Source of the DNA: a virus
Direction: 5' to 3' (one strand)
Length of the DNA stretch: 54,403 bases
IMG/VR virus record: IMGVR_UViG_3300031951_000213
Location: 1 to 54,403 of that record
The stretch's first letter is position 1. Every line of letters begins with the position of its first letter. Position numbers and translations under genes: made by a program. The notes below the pieces were generated by a model that made no database searches, had not been told where the DNA came from, and was given only the letters and a program-made list of their open reading frames with translations. Below are positions 47,016 to 54,117 of this stretch, in pieces.

Positions 47016-47692
47016 TAAATTTGCTGGTTGTGGACAATGCTCATGTAACTTTGACCCTCTTCAAGGCTTTGGGAGGCAAATTCATCAAAAGTGCTTACGC
47101 TGTTTGGGTAACTTTTGATGTTTTCTTGGATAATAGCGCTTCCTACGCGGAGTCTTCCATAGGCGAGAGGAATAGGATTCCCTTGAGATGCAACGTTTTC
47201 TCTGTTTGAGAAAAGGAACGACTTGCTTGTTGCACTGGTTGCGGCAGTTGATTGGTTGGGGTTGCTTTGAGAAATGGCATTTGCTTGTGGCGGTTTTGTT
47301 AGGAGGCTTTGCAAACCAAAAGAAATGGCCGAAAATGCCACAGCCAAAAGCATTGACCCGATTAGTGTTGCTGTTCCGCCGAGCGCAACGCCGCCAATTG
47401 CTGCAAGAGCGCCCACAACCAACGCTGCTACGCCAGCGCCAAAAATCGTGGGAACAATGTGAATTGTTTTCATTTTTGAAACAACGGACAAGTCATTTTC
47501 GTTGGAAAGCTCCCTGTCATCAACAACAAGAGTGTATTGGCAACCATTTTTGCCCAATTCAATAATTTCTTTGTTGAACCCCTCGAAAGAACACTCTAAA
47601 GCCCTAAACACATCTCTTGGTTTGGAAAGCGAAAAGCAGTGTTTTTTGCCATATTTTTGGCCCAAATAACCATGAATGAAAACGGTGGTCAT
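47015..47692 (-). CDS. Tail assembly protein, lambda gpI-like
   Basis: 225 residues. An N-terminal ubiquitin-like half (VFIHGYLGQKYGKKHCFSLS, then VFRALECSFEGFNKEI and VVDDREL) is followed by a Gly/Ala-rich hydrophobic segment (GAGVAALVVGALAAIGGVAL) and a C-terminal NPIPLAYGRLRVGSAIIQEN, all typical of the lambda tail assembly protein I family. It acts in tail-tip assembly with K and J homologues. Confidence 0.88.
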   Translation of the reverse strand: MTTVFIHGYLGQKYGKKHCFSLSKPRDVFRALECSFEGFNKEIIELGKNGCQYTLVVDDRELSNENDLSVVSKMKTIHIVPTIFGAGVAALVVGALAAIGGVALGGTATLIGSMLLAVAFSAISFGLQSLLTKPPQANAISQSNPNQSTAATSATSKSFLFSNRENVASQGNPIPLAYGRLRVGSAIIQENIKSYPNSVSTFDEFASQSLEEGQSYMSIVHNQQI

Positions 47693-48054
47693 AACAGCTT
47701 TCCAAACTCCTCTAAAAGGTTTTCGTTCACTTCGCTGTTTTCAGGAACATGCAAGTGAAACTTGTTTTCTGGAATAGAGTAAACTAAAAAAGGCAACGCG
47801 CAATTCTTAGAGTTTGCCAAGTCAAATTCGCTAGGCTCACAACCACTGTTTATATGAGAATGAAACACGGCCACGAAAATATACTCGTTTTTAAACTTTA
47901 AATAATCCAGTGGCGAAATAGAAAAATACTTGTTTGGCTCTGGATTGTGGTTGTGCATTTGCTTAAACAAAAACTCTTTGCCGTCAAAGCCAATAAACCC
48001 GCAGATTTCGGCCATTGGGCTAGTTTTTGAAGCTGTTATCAATTGTTTAATCAT
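47689..48054 (-). CDS. JAB/MPN metalloprotease-like tail assembly protein (gpK-like, no NlpC/P60 domain)
   Basis: 121 residues. The JAMM metal site is visible: Glu in SPMAEICGFIGF, HSH in VAVFHSHINSG and Ser/Asp in CEPSEFDLANS. In lambda, gpK combines this domain with a NlpC/P60 peptidoglycan hydrolase; only the JAB half is here. I chose ATG 48054, overlapping the gpL-like stop; the longer in-frame start would lie deep inside that gene. It may process tail proteins or chain-link assembly. Confidence 0.8.
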   Translation of the reverse strand: MIKQLITASKTSPMAEICGFIGFDGKEFLFKQMHNHNPEPNKYFSISPLDYLKFKNEYIFVAVFHSHINSGCEPSEFDLANSKNCALPFLVYSIPENKFHLHVPENSEVNENLLEEFGKLL

Positions 48055-48983
48055 TAAAACCGATATTTGTTGGTTGCAGGATACCCGCCGAAAGGAAGAT
48101 AACCCTTGTAGCAAAGGTTTGTTGGATCGTCCATGAAGCGCTTTTTGCAGCCAGTGATTGTTTTTGAGCACTCGTCTTTCTCCCAATAGAGAGAGCCGTT
48201 TGGCTGGTTTGGATGATTTGTTGGGCTGGAAACGTGGCTGGCAATGCAAACGAAAAATGTTTTTGGCGGATTTTTGTAGTTTTCAACGTAAACGCAAGCA
48301 CCTCGCTGGTATGTTTCACCGTTTACCCAAAGGTTTCGCGCCGATTTTAGCTCAAAATCACCCGTGAATGGCGAGGAGAAATCAGAATCGTCGGATTTGC
48401 AAATTGGAGGACCACAATAATTGCATCCTTTGCCACGATACTGGAAGGGACAATAGTTTGCAATAATGGTTTTCCCCGCAATGTTAAAGCTCTCAAGGTC
48501 AAATGGATAAGTTAGCTCAAGCTCCACAAGTTCCTTGTTTTCGCCAGTCTTTTGAGAAACAACATATTCCTCACGAGAAAGAATGCCGTTTGGGTCTGGA
48601 ATTCCGTATGGGTTTGTGCCAGCGTCAAAGTTTTCAGCATCCAAACACCGAACCATTGTTTTGATTATCACAATTTTAGCGTTACGAAATTCATTTTTTC
48701 GGCGCAAAAGTTGAGAAATTTGTCCTCCAACGTTGGAAATTCGGATTTTTGGGCGAGAAATTCGTTGCTGGATGTTGGTTTCCGTGGAGTCAATTTCGGC
48801 GGCAATAGGAGAATATCTGATTCCCCCGAAAACGATTGACCCATTAAAACCATTCGTGCCATTTACAAAGGGAAAGTAATTTTCGGGTTCTTGCAACGTA
48901 TCATAGTAAAGCCTATAGAGATTCACCACCGCGCTTGGGGCGATTTGCAGCAAGTTTCTTTTGCTTTTTTCTGATAGAGCCAT
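48054..48983 (-). CDS. Minor tail protein, lambda gpL-like
   Basis: 309 residues. VNLYRLYYDTLQEPENYFPF, FGGIRYSPIAAEI, PKIRISNVGGQISQLLRRKN with VELELTYPFDLE follow the gpL order. Five or more Cys occur in the C-terminal half (ANYCPFQYRGKGCNYCG, CSKTITGCKKRF), as in lambda gpL, whose conserved Cys bind an iron-sulfur cluster. The YPFGGYP-type end is also characteristic. First gene of the visible tail-tip operon. Confidence 0.86.
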   Translation of the reverse strand: MALSEKSKRNLLQIAPSAVVNLYRLYYDTLQEPENYFPFVNGTNGFNGSIVFGGIRYSPIAAEIDSTETNIQQRISRPKIRISNVGGQISQLLRRKNEFRNAKIVIIKTMVRCLDAENFDAGTNPYGIPDPNGILSREEYVVSQKTGENKELVELELTYPFDLESFNIAGKTIIANYCPFQYRGKGCNYCGPPICKSDDSDFSSPFTGDFELKSARNLWVNGETYQRGACVYVENYKNPPKTFFVCIASHVSSPTNHPNQPNGSLYWEKDECSKTITGCKKRFMDDPTNLCYKGYLPFGGYPATNKYRF

Positions 48984-49011
48984 GAGTTTAAACCGTTATC
49001 CTTGATAGTGA

Positions 49012-49018
49012 GTTACAC
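49012..49018 (-). promoter_or_regulatory. GTGTAAC box upstream of the tail-tip operon
   Basis: Minus-strand GTGTAAC, with TGTAAC ending 28 bases before ATG 48983. It is part of a TTACA-C-TGTAA near-palindrome. A class-like late promoter, with a short untranslated leader. Confidence 0.4.
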
Positions 49019-49112
49019 TGTAAAGGCACACTAACCACGCTTTGGAATAGTAAAAATAAGATATTTAAAAAGTTCTATGTTATTTTTTAACAATTAGTGT
49101 AATATATTTAGA

Positions 49113-50312
49113 GTGAATCATCGCGGTTATAAATTTCGTATCTATCCAGCGCCAGAACAAGAGGCTGTTCTACGCAAAACAATTGGATCGTGCAGATTTG
49201 TCTATAATTGGGCGCTAGCACAGAGAAGAGAGGCGTGGGTTAAAGAGAAGAAATCCATAAACTACGCCAAATCGTGCAAGGCGTTGACGGAGTTAAAAGG
49301 CTCTCCCGAAAAGGCTTGGCTTAATGAAGTGTCGAGCGTTTGCTTGCAGCAAAGTTTGAATAATTTAGATGTTGCGTTCGGCAATTTCTTCAAGAAACGC
49401 GCCGCGTATCCCTCGTTTAAAGCTCGCAAAAATGGCGGTTCTGCGCGGTTCACAGATAACGCTTTCCGCCTAAAAGGCGACTATCTTTTTCTCGCGAAGA
49501 TTAAAACACCCTTTAAAGTCGTTTGGTCGCGCCCGCTTTCCAATATCCCAAATTCAGTAACCGTTTCTCAAAATGCTAGCGGTCAATGGTTTGCCTCATT
49601 CCTATGCGAGGAGGAAATTGCCAAACTTCCGCCTTCCGACAAACGAATCGGTATCGACGCTGGTATTGAAAACTTCGCAACTCTCTCAGACGGGCGAAAA
49701 TTTCAATCTCCGAAAGCGATTCGTAAATTGCGCAAGAAACTAGCACGCCTGCAAAGGCGTCACTCTCGCAAAAAGAAAGGTTCTAAAAACCGTGAACGCG
49801 CCCGCAAAAAAGTTGCCCGTGTTCACCAGCGCATCGCAGATGTGCGCAAAGATTTCCTCCACAAATTGTCAACTCAACTCGTTCGCGAAAACCAAGCGAT
49901 TGCTTTGGAAGACTTGTCTGTGTCAAGTATGGTCAAGAACCGCAAACTTTCTCGCGTAATTAGCGAGCAAGGCTGGCGCGAATTCAGAACTATACTTGAA
50001 TACAAGTGCGAGTGGTATGGGCGAGAACTACTAATCGTAGATCGTTGGTTCCCAAGTAGCAAAACCTGCTCATGTTGTGGAGCGAAGGCTAGCTTTGGCC
50101 TAGAAATAAGGCAATGGACGTGTGGCGCTTGCGGCGCAAGCCACGACAGAGACGTGAACGCCGCGAAAAACATTTTGGCCGCTGGACAAGCGGTGTCAGA
50201 CTGTGGAGTGGACGGAAGACCAACGAAGAACTACGTTCTTCGGGGCAGGACACAACGAAGCAGTAAAACGAAAGCGCGAGCATCGAAAACAACATCTCTT
50301 AAAGATGAATAA
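49113..50312 (+). CDS. tnpB: TnpB, IS200/IS605-type RNA-guided nuclease
   Basis: 399 residues. An OrfB N-terminus (YKFRIYPAPEQEAVLRKTIG, SCRFVYNWAL) is followed by an RuvC nuclease with catalytic Asp182 (RIGIDAGIENF), Glu266 (IALEDLSV) and Asp347 (HDRDVNAAKN), and a Zn finger with Cys at 319, 322, 337 and 340. All catalytic residues are intact. No tnpA is beside it, and the stop overlaps the ATG of the next gene (50305), leaving no non-coding right end. Starts at GTG 49113. It looks captured or domesticated. Confidence 0.92.
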   Translation: MNHRGYKFRIYPAPEQEAVLRKTIGSCRFVYNWALAQRREAWVKEKKSINYAKSCKALTELKGSPEKAWLNEVSSVCLQQSLNNLDVAFGNFFKKRAAYPSFKARKNGGSARFTDNAFRLKGDYLFLAKIKTPFKVVWSRPLSNIPNSVTVSQNASGQWFASFLCEEEIAKLPPSDKRIGIDAGIENFATLSDGRKFQSPKAIRKLRKKLARLQRRHSRKKKGSKNRERARKKVARVHQRIADVRKDFLHKLSTQLVRENQAIALEDLSVSSMVKNRKLSRVISEQGWREFRTILEYKCEWYGRELLIVDRWFPSSKTCSCCGAKASFGLEIRQWTCGACGASHDRDVNAAKNILAAGQAVSDCGVDGRPTKNYVLRGRTQRSSKTKARASKTTSLKDE

Positions 50313-50802
50313 ATGTCAAACTATCGAAGAGTTTTATATTAACGGCAGCTTTTTCGCGAAAGAAAAGAAGGTTCTAGAAATTTGGAAAACCTTTTGCCTG
50401 AAAAGTCCGCCGTTGCCCGAATTGGGAAAAGGCTCGTTGTCGGGCCGACACGACAAGATTTTTGACTATTTTCGGCGGAATTTTGAGAATAACCTGTGTT
50501 TTCTAGAGAAAAATGGCCGATTTGTGATTTTTGGAGATGGGAAAAGCTGGCTGGACGACCCAACCGCAACCTTACCCGCTGGTAAATTGGCGACAATGAT
50601 TATGGGCGCATCAGAAAAAACCCTAGACCCATACGATTCTATAAAAATGCTGCAAGAGTTTTTCCGCCGATTGAAGGAAAAATACAGTTATGACGTTGTA
50701 GCTTGGAACCAAAACAGGGAATTCCGCCGAAAACCATTTGAGCGGCTAATGAAGAGACTCGGGGCGAAACAAACGGGAGATTGCTTTTACTTGAAACTAT
50801 GA
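50305..50802 (+). CDS. GNAT-like hypothetical protein, 165 aa
   Basis: MNKCQTIEEFYINGSFFAKE. The C-terminal DSIKMLQEFFRRLKEKYSYD, VVAWNQNREFRRKPFERLMK and RLGAKQTGDCFYLKL parallels the end of the GNAT-like protein at 38910 (KKLYQKLGLKQDGVCWLKL). The N-terminal half is different. ATG 50305 overlaps the TnpB stop by eight bases. Acetyl-transfer is inferred from that C-terminal pattern only. Confidence 0.6.
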   Translation: MNKCQTIEEFYINGSFFAKEKKVLEIWKTFCLKSPPLPELGKGSLSGRHDKIFDYFRRNFENNLCFLEKNGRFVIFGDGKSWLDDPTATLPAGKLATMIMGASEKTLDPYDSIKMLQEFFRRLKEKYSYDVVAWNQNREFRRKPFERLMKRLGAKQTGDCFYLKL

Positions 50803-51329
50803 TTGAACACAAAAAATTCAAACACGCACTAGACAAACACGGCTGCGGGGAGATGGGATTTTCCGCCGAGGTAGTTTTTAAGAAATTGGCCGAAGAAAAA
50901 GGCTATTCCGTAAGGGTGGCCCGTCGTGAAGAACAGTTTTCTCATGTAGATTTCATTCTTTCAAAGGGGAAAGAAGAGTGGAGAATCGACGTAAAAGGAG
51001 CCAAACGCAAGAAAAGAACGGACGAAAATGTAGATTACACCATTTTGTGGCTGGAATTTCGTAATGGCAACGGCGGAGAGGGCTGGCTTACAAAGGAAGA
51101 AAAGGGCGCAACAACAATTGCTTTTGAATTAGAGAACGAATTTGTTATTGTTTCGAGGAAAGAATTGCTGGAATTGGCAAAAAAACTGTGCAATCTCGAA
51201 AATCGTGTTGACTCGGCCAAAAAGGCGTTGTATAATGGTTACAAGAGATTCGGGCGGCGCGATTTGCTGTCCATTATCAAAACAGAAGACTTATACAAAA
51301 TCAAACACAGCATATGGCCGAAAAACTAA
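50799..51329 (+). CDS. PD-(D/E)XK-type nuclease-like protein
   Basis: 176 residues. EMGFSAEVVFKKLAEEKGYS, then FSHVDFILSKGKEEWRIDVK and GAKRKKR: Asp of HVDF and the Asp-x-Lys of RIDVKG are candidate catalytic residues of a PD-(D/E)XK fold. DNA or RNA cleavage, or a degenerate version, is plausible. ATGA overlap with the upstream gene. Confidence 0.65.
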   Translation: MIEHKKFKHALDKHGCGEMGFSAEVVFKKLAEEKGYSVRVARREEQFSHVDFILSKGKEEWRIDVKGAKRKKRTDENVDYTILWLEFRNGNGGEGWLTKEEKGATTIAFELENEFVIVSRKELLELAKKLCNLENRVDSAKKALYNGYKRFGRRDLLSIIKTEDLYKIKHSIWPKN

Positions 51330-51631
51330 TCAAAGACGGAAAAGTGGCAGTTCTATATTCACCAAGATATGGGGCGGGATGGTATAGCTGGAATACGGAA
51401 CATAAAGACTTGCTTTTTCATCCAAAAATCGTTCAAAAAGTTCTCGACGGAAAGAGAGAAGAGATAACCGACGAATTCATCCAAGACCTTCTTGGAATTA
51501 ACATTTACACGGGGGGGGCAGAAGACCTTGAGGTGGAATGGATTGCAGAAGGGACAGCGTTTGAAATTACAGAACATGATGGTTACGAACGAATTGAAAC
51601 TATATCTAACCACGAATGGCTTGTCTCTTAA
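51314..51631 (+). CDS. Conserved small phage protein, 105 aa
   Basis: LIKDGKVAVLYSPRYGAGWY, EEITDEFIQDLLG, TGGAEDLEVEWIAEGTAFEI, TEHDGYERIE. This KDGKVAVLxSPxxGAGW start and GAxDLEVxWIxEG core are a common phage protein of unknown function. The region contains a run of eight G at 51511-51518, in which a single slip would disrupt the frame. Confidence 0.8.
   Translation: MAEKLIKDGKVAVLYSPRYGAGWYSWNTEHKDLLFHPKIVQKVLDGKREEITDEFIQDLLGINIYTGGAEDLEVEWIAEGTAFEITEHDGYERIETISNHEWLVS
51511..51518 (+). repeat. Eight-G homopolymer inside a gene
   Basis: ACGGGGGGGGCA encodes Thr-Gly-Gly-Ala. The in-frame protein is conserved-looking on both sides, so the written length is probably right. Confidence 0.75.
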
Positions 51632-51637
51632 CAAAAC

Positions 51638-51874
51638 ATGAATAACCCACCCCAAATCCCTCCCGCTTACTACTGCGGAGGCTATACGAGTCTAGCAGAA
51701 TGCGCTGAATGCAAAGCAATTGGCCAATATTGGGACTTCCATCCAGCTAACCCTTGTCGTTTTTGCGGCGGAAAAGTAAAAGAAATCGACGCTGGAATTT
51801 GGCGGCAGAAAGTTGTTGGGAAGAAGTTTTTCGGCCTATTTAACAAATACGAAGGATATTGGGAGAAAAAATGA
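51638..51874 (+). CDS. Small zinc-ribbon protein, 78 aa
   Basis: YYCGGYTSLAECAECKAIGQ, then NPCRFCGGKVKEID: Cys pairs CAEC and CRFC form a zinc ribbon. Function unknown. Starts after AAAACATG with no Shine-Dalgarno sequence. Confidence 0.72.
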   Translation: MNNPPQIPPAYYCGGYTSLAECAECKAIGQYWDFHPANPCRFCGGKVKEIDAGIWRQKVVGKKFFGLFNKYEGYWEKK

Positions 51875-52152
51875 TTAAAATCAAAACAATCCTTAACCAC
51901 GGCGGCTCCTATCCCTTCCAAATCGACGCATTAACAATTGATGATAGGATGATTTATGGTCGCTATAGAAATGGCCGAGTTCGCGTTTACGTTGGCGAAT
52001 TTGGAGATTTCTCAGAATATGCTGCTGTAGATGGTGACATGATATTCTCTAATTTGATTGGAGACGCATTTGACGGAACTATGACCCTCGAAGAATTTAA
52101 AGAAGCGACCAAAACAACGCTTGACTTTTCTGAGGCAGTAGATGATAGTTAA
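51871..52152 (+). CDS. Hypothetical protein, 93 aa
   Basis: MIKIKTILNHGGSYPFQIDA, then LTIDDRMIYGRYRNGRVRVY and VGEFGDFSEYAAV. Beta-rich; no family recognised. ATGA overlap with the previous gene supports the start. Confidence 0.65.
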   Translation: MIKIKTILNHGGSYPFQIDALTIDDRMIYGRYRNGRVRVYVGEFGDFSEYAAVDGDMIFSNLIGDAFDGTMTLEEFKEATKTTLDFSEAVDDS

Positions 52153-52154
52153 AC

Positions 52155-52373
52155 ATGCTAACCTTTAAATACAAATTCTACGAACGCAGTCCTGATGGGC
52201 TTCTCAAACAACCTCCAGTTTTAGGAGCGTATTACGATGAAGACTACTCATTGAGGGGCTACTTTGACACAGAGCAAGACGCTAAAAATGTTATCCTAAA
52301 TTTACAAGGACAAGACCAACATTACGCGGCGGAATTAGTTCTTGTTCAGGAGGTTGTTCATACTTACGAATAA
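52155..52373 (+). CDS. Hypothetical protein, 72 aa
   Basis: MLTFKYKFYERSPDGLLKQP, then YFDTEQDAKNVILNLQGQD. Possibly a small adaptor; no family recognised. Starts two bases after the previous stop. Confidence 0.62.
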   Translation: MLTFKYKFYERSPDGLLKQPPVLGAYYDEDYSLRGYFDTEQDAKNVILNLQGQDQHYAAELVLVQEVVHTYE

Positions 52374-52374
52374 T

Positions 52375-52719
52375 ATGGCCCATTCATACTTTCACGCAAA
52401 AAGCTCCGCAAAGAAATTTGGCGGTAAGCTGGAAGACTACCTTCCACTACATTGCTGGTTTGACGAAAGCAAATCTTATATTGCGGAGGCACAACACCGC
52501 GCTCTGAGGCATCACTCGGAGGGAATCTTTATGGCGGAAAAGATTTTCGGCCAAATCATTAAAAACTCCGTTGGGAAAGAAATTCCAGTGAGAATAGTCG
52601 GAGAACAACACATGTTGGAGGATTTTGGCTTTATTCCAACCGTAGCCGATTGGTTATTGAAAATTCCACTAGAGCCTTGGATGTATAAAAAAGCGAAAAA
52701 ACTCTCAAAAACTCTATGA
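52375..52719 (+). CDS. Conserved phage protein (DUF6915-like), 114 aa
   Basis: AHSYFHAKSSAKKFGGKLED, YLPLHCWFDESKSYIAEAQH, RALRHHSEGIFMAEKIFG and GEQHMLEDFGFIPTVADWL. The HAKSSxxxFGGxxEDYLxLHxWFDESK core and GEQHxxEDxGxIPT are the hallmarks of a widespread phage family (recalled as DUF6915) of unknown function. Starts one base after the previous stop. Confidence 0.82.
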   Translation: MAHSYFHAKSSAKKFGGKLEDYLPLHCWFDESKSYIAEAQHRALRHHSEGIFMAEKIFGQIIKNSVGKEIPVRIVGEQHMLEDFGFIPTVADWLLKIPLEPWMYKKAKKLSKTL

Positions 52720-53108
52720 ACCACCCGCTTAAAACCCTAAACCAAACCTATCAAATGAGCATCAAACCTCTAACAGAGGCTTACGAAAAAAGCCTAGAAC
52801 AAGAGCAACAAAAATTTCTAAAAGGAGTGGTTGAATTCTTTGAGGCGAAATCTATTTCTTTTGAAGGTGGCGAAAACTACAACGACGAGGAATATTACGA
52901 CGACCTGATGGATTTTTATGTTGATGGAGAATCCGTTCAGTCTAATTTTAAACTCGGTTCTCAAGTTTACGAAAAACTTTTCGGCGAAAAGTCTCCCTAT
53001 ACAGACGAAGAAGACCCGTGGGATCAATGGCGCGAAATTAAAGAAGAACTAATGAACCAAATGCCAGAATTCATCAAAACCAAAACCTGCTCATATGAAA
53101 CTAACTGA
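52716..53108 (+). CDS. Acidic hypothetical protein, paralogue of the next gene, 130 aa
   Basis: A helical N-terminus with YEKSLEQEQQKFLKGVVEFF followed by FEGGENYNDEEYYDDLMDFY and DPWDQWREIKEELMNQ. The next protein has FEGHSEYNDEGGCDMWFSSL and DPEEIWDMVKDKL in the same order, so the two are tandem duplicates. Very acidic (DNA-mimic-like composition), role unknown. ATGA overlap with 52719. Confidence 0.65.
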   Translation: MNHPLKTLNQTYQMSIKPLTEAYEKSLEQEQQKFLKGVVEFFEAKSISFEGGENYNDEEYYDDLMDFYVDGESVQSNFKLGSQVYEKLFGEKSPYTDEEDPWDQWREIKEELMNQMPEFIKTKTCSYETN

Positions 53109-53469
53109 AATCAACGAAGCCCTCAAAGCCAAACAATCCGCCGCCGAAGAAGAATACCTAGATTCTATCGGCCAATGGATTTGTCTTTTCAAACCAGACG
53201 CCAAAACCTTTGAATTTGAGGGTCATAGCGAATATAATGACGAAGGAGGATGCGATATGTGGTTCTCCAGCCTTTATATTGACGACAAATCTTTGGAAGA
53301 AATCATTGGCGAAATGAGCAAAGACGACATTCTCAAGTATTTTGAGGTTTCAAAGTATTACGCAGACGATTTTAAAGAAAGCAGCGATCCAGAAGAAATT
53401 TGGGACATGGTTAAAGACAAATTGGATTTCGATGAGTGCGTTTACGAATATGGAAAACAAGAGATTTAA
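53095..53469 (+). CDS. Acidic hypothetical protein, paralogue of the previous gene, 124 aa
   Basis: MKLTEINEALKAKQSAAEEE, YLDSIGQWICLFKPDAKTFE, FEGHSEYNDEGGCDMWFSSL and SKYYADDFKESSDPEEIWDM. Similar in layout to 52716. Net charge is strongly negative. Overlaps the previous gene by 14 bases and the next by 20. Confidence 0.65.
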   Translation: MKLTEINEALKAKQSAAEEEYLDSIGQWICLFKPDAKTFEFEGHSEYNDEGGCDMWFSSLYIDDKSLEEIIGEMSKDDILKYFEVSKYYADDFKESSDPEEIWDMVKDKLDFDECVYEYGKQEI

Positions 53470-53659
53470 ATTCACAACCGATGATGACGGCCATAACTAC
53501 CTAATTCCCGCCGATAAGAAATACGAGTGGTTCTCCTATCCGCAAGAATTCTATCGAGCCAACGAGGCTTGCGAACCTTTGCCCAAACAACCAGATTGGG
53601 TTGTTGAGATTGATTCGCACGAACTTTGGAGCTTTGAAAATCCGAAATTAGAAAAATGA
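53450..53659 (+). CDS. Hypothetical protein, 69 aa
   Basis: MENKRFKFTTDDDGHNYLIP, then KKYEWFSYPQEFYRANEACE. The D-GHxYLIPxxKKxEFxxW style matches a small phage protein seen near similar genes; function unknown. I chose ATG 53450 because an earlier in-frame ATG would lie 108 bases deeper in the previous gene. Confidence 0.65.
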   Translation: MENKRFKFTTDDDGHNYLIPADKKYEWFSYPQEFYRANEACEPLPKQPDWVVEIDSHELWSFENPKLEK

Positions 53660-54117
53660 TTAAACACAAAAAACAAAAACGCGGCTACTCCTGCATTGCT
53701 CTTGACCGCCCAAAATCTGCCAGCAATGTTGGCGGCGTTCTTCGTGCGGCGGGTTGTTATGGCGCTGATTTGATTGTTGTTTCGGGCCAAAGATACAATA
53801 AATCCAAGCTCGACACCCAAAAAGCTCACAAACACATTCCTCTTCTAGAAGTCCAAGATATTGAAGCGTCTGTTCCAAAGGATTGCGAAGTTGTAGCGGT
53901 TGATTTAGTGGACGGAGCGACTAATCTTTGTAATTTTGTTCATCCAGAACGAGCCATGTATGTATTCGGCAGTGAGGATTCAACCCTTGATGACCGCGTT
54001 CTCAAGTTTGCGAAATATAAGGTTTATGTTCCAACGAACCACTGCATGAATTTAGCCGCAACAGCTAATGTCATTTTGTATGACCGAATGACGAAGAGAA
54101 AGGAATTCGATGTATAA
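53656..54117 (+). CDS. SpoU/TrmH-type RNA ribose methyltransferase
   Basis: 153 residues of the SPOUT knot family. Motif 1: PKSASNVGGVLRAAGCYGAD with the conserved Asn and Arg. Motif 2: MYVFGSEDSTLDDRVL. Motif 3: VYVPTNHCMNLAATANVILY, here with Asn in the usual Ser/Asn knot position. Likely 2'-O-methylates a tRNA or rRNA; the target base is unknown. The small size matches the catalytic core only, without an RNA-binding extension. ATGA overlap with the previous gene. Confidence 0.86.
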   Translation: MIKHKKQKRGYSCIALDRPKSASNVGGVLRAAGCYGADLIVVSGQRYNKSKLDTQKAHKHIPLLEVQDIEASVPKDCEVVAVDLVDGATNLCNFVHPERAMYVFGSEDSTLDDRVLKFAKYKVYVPTNHCMNLAATANVILYDRMTKRKEFDV

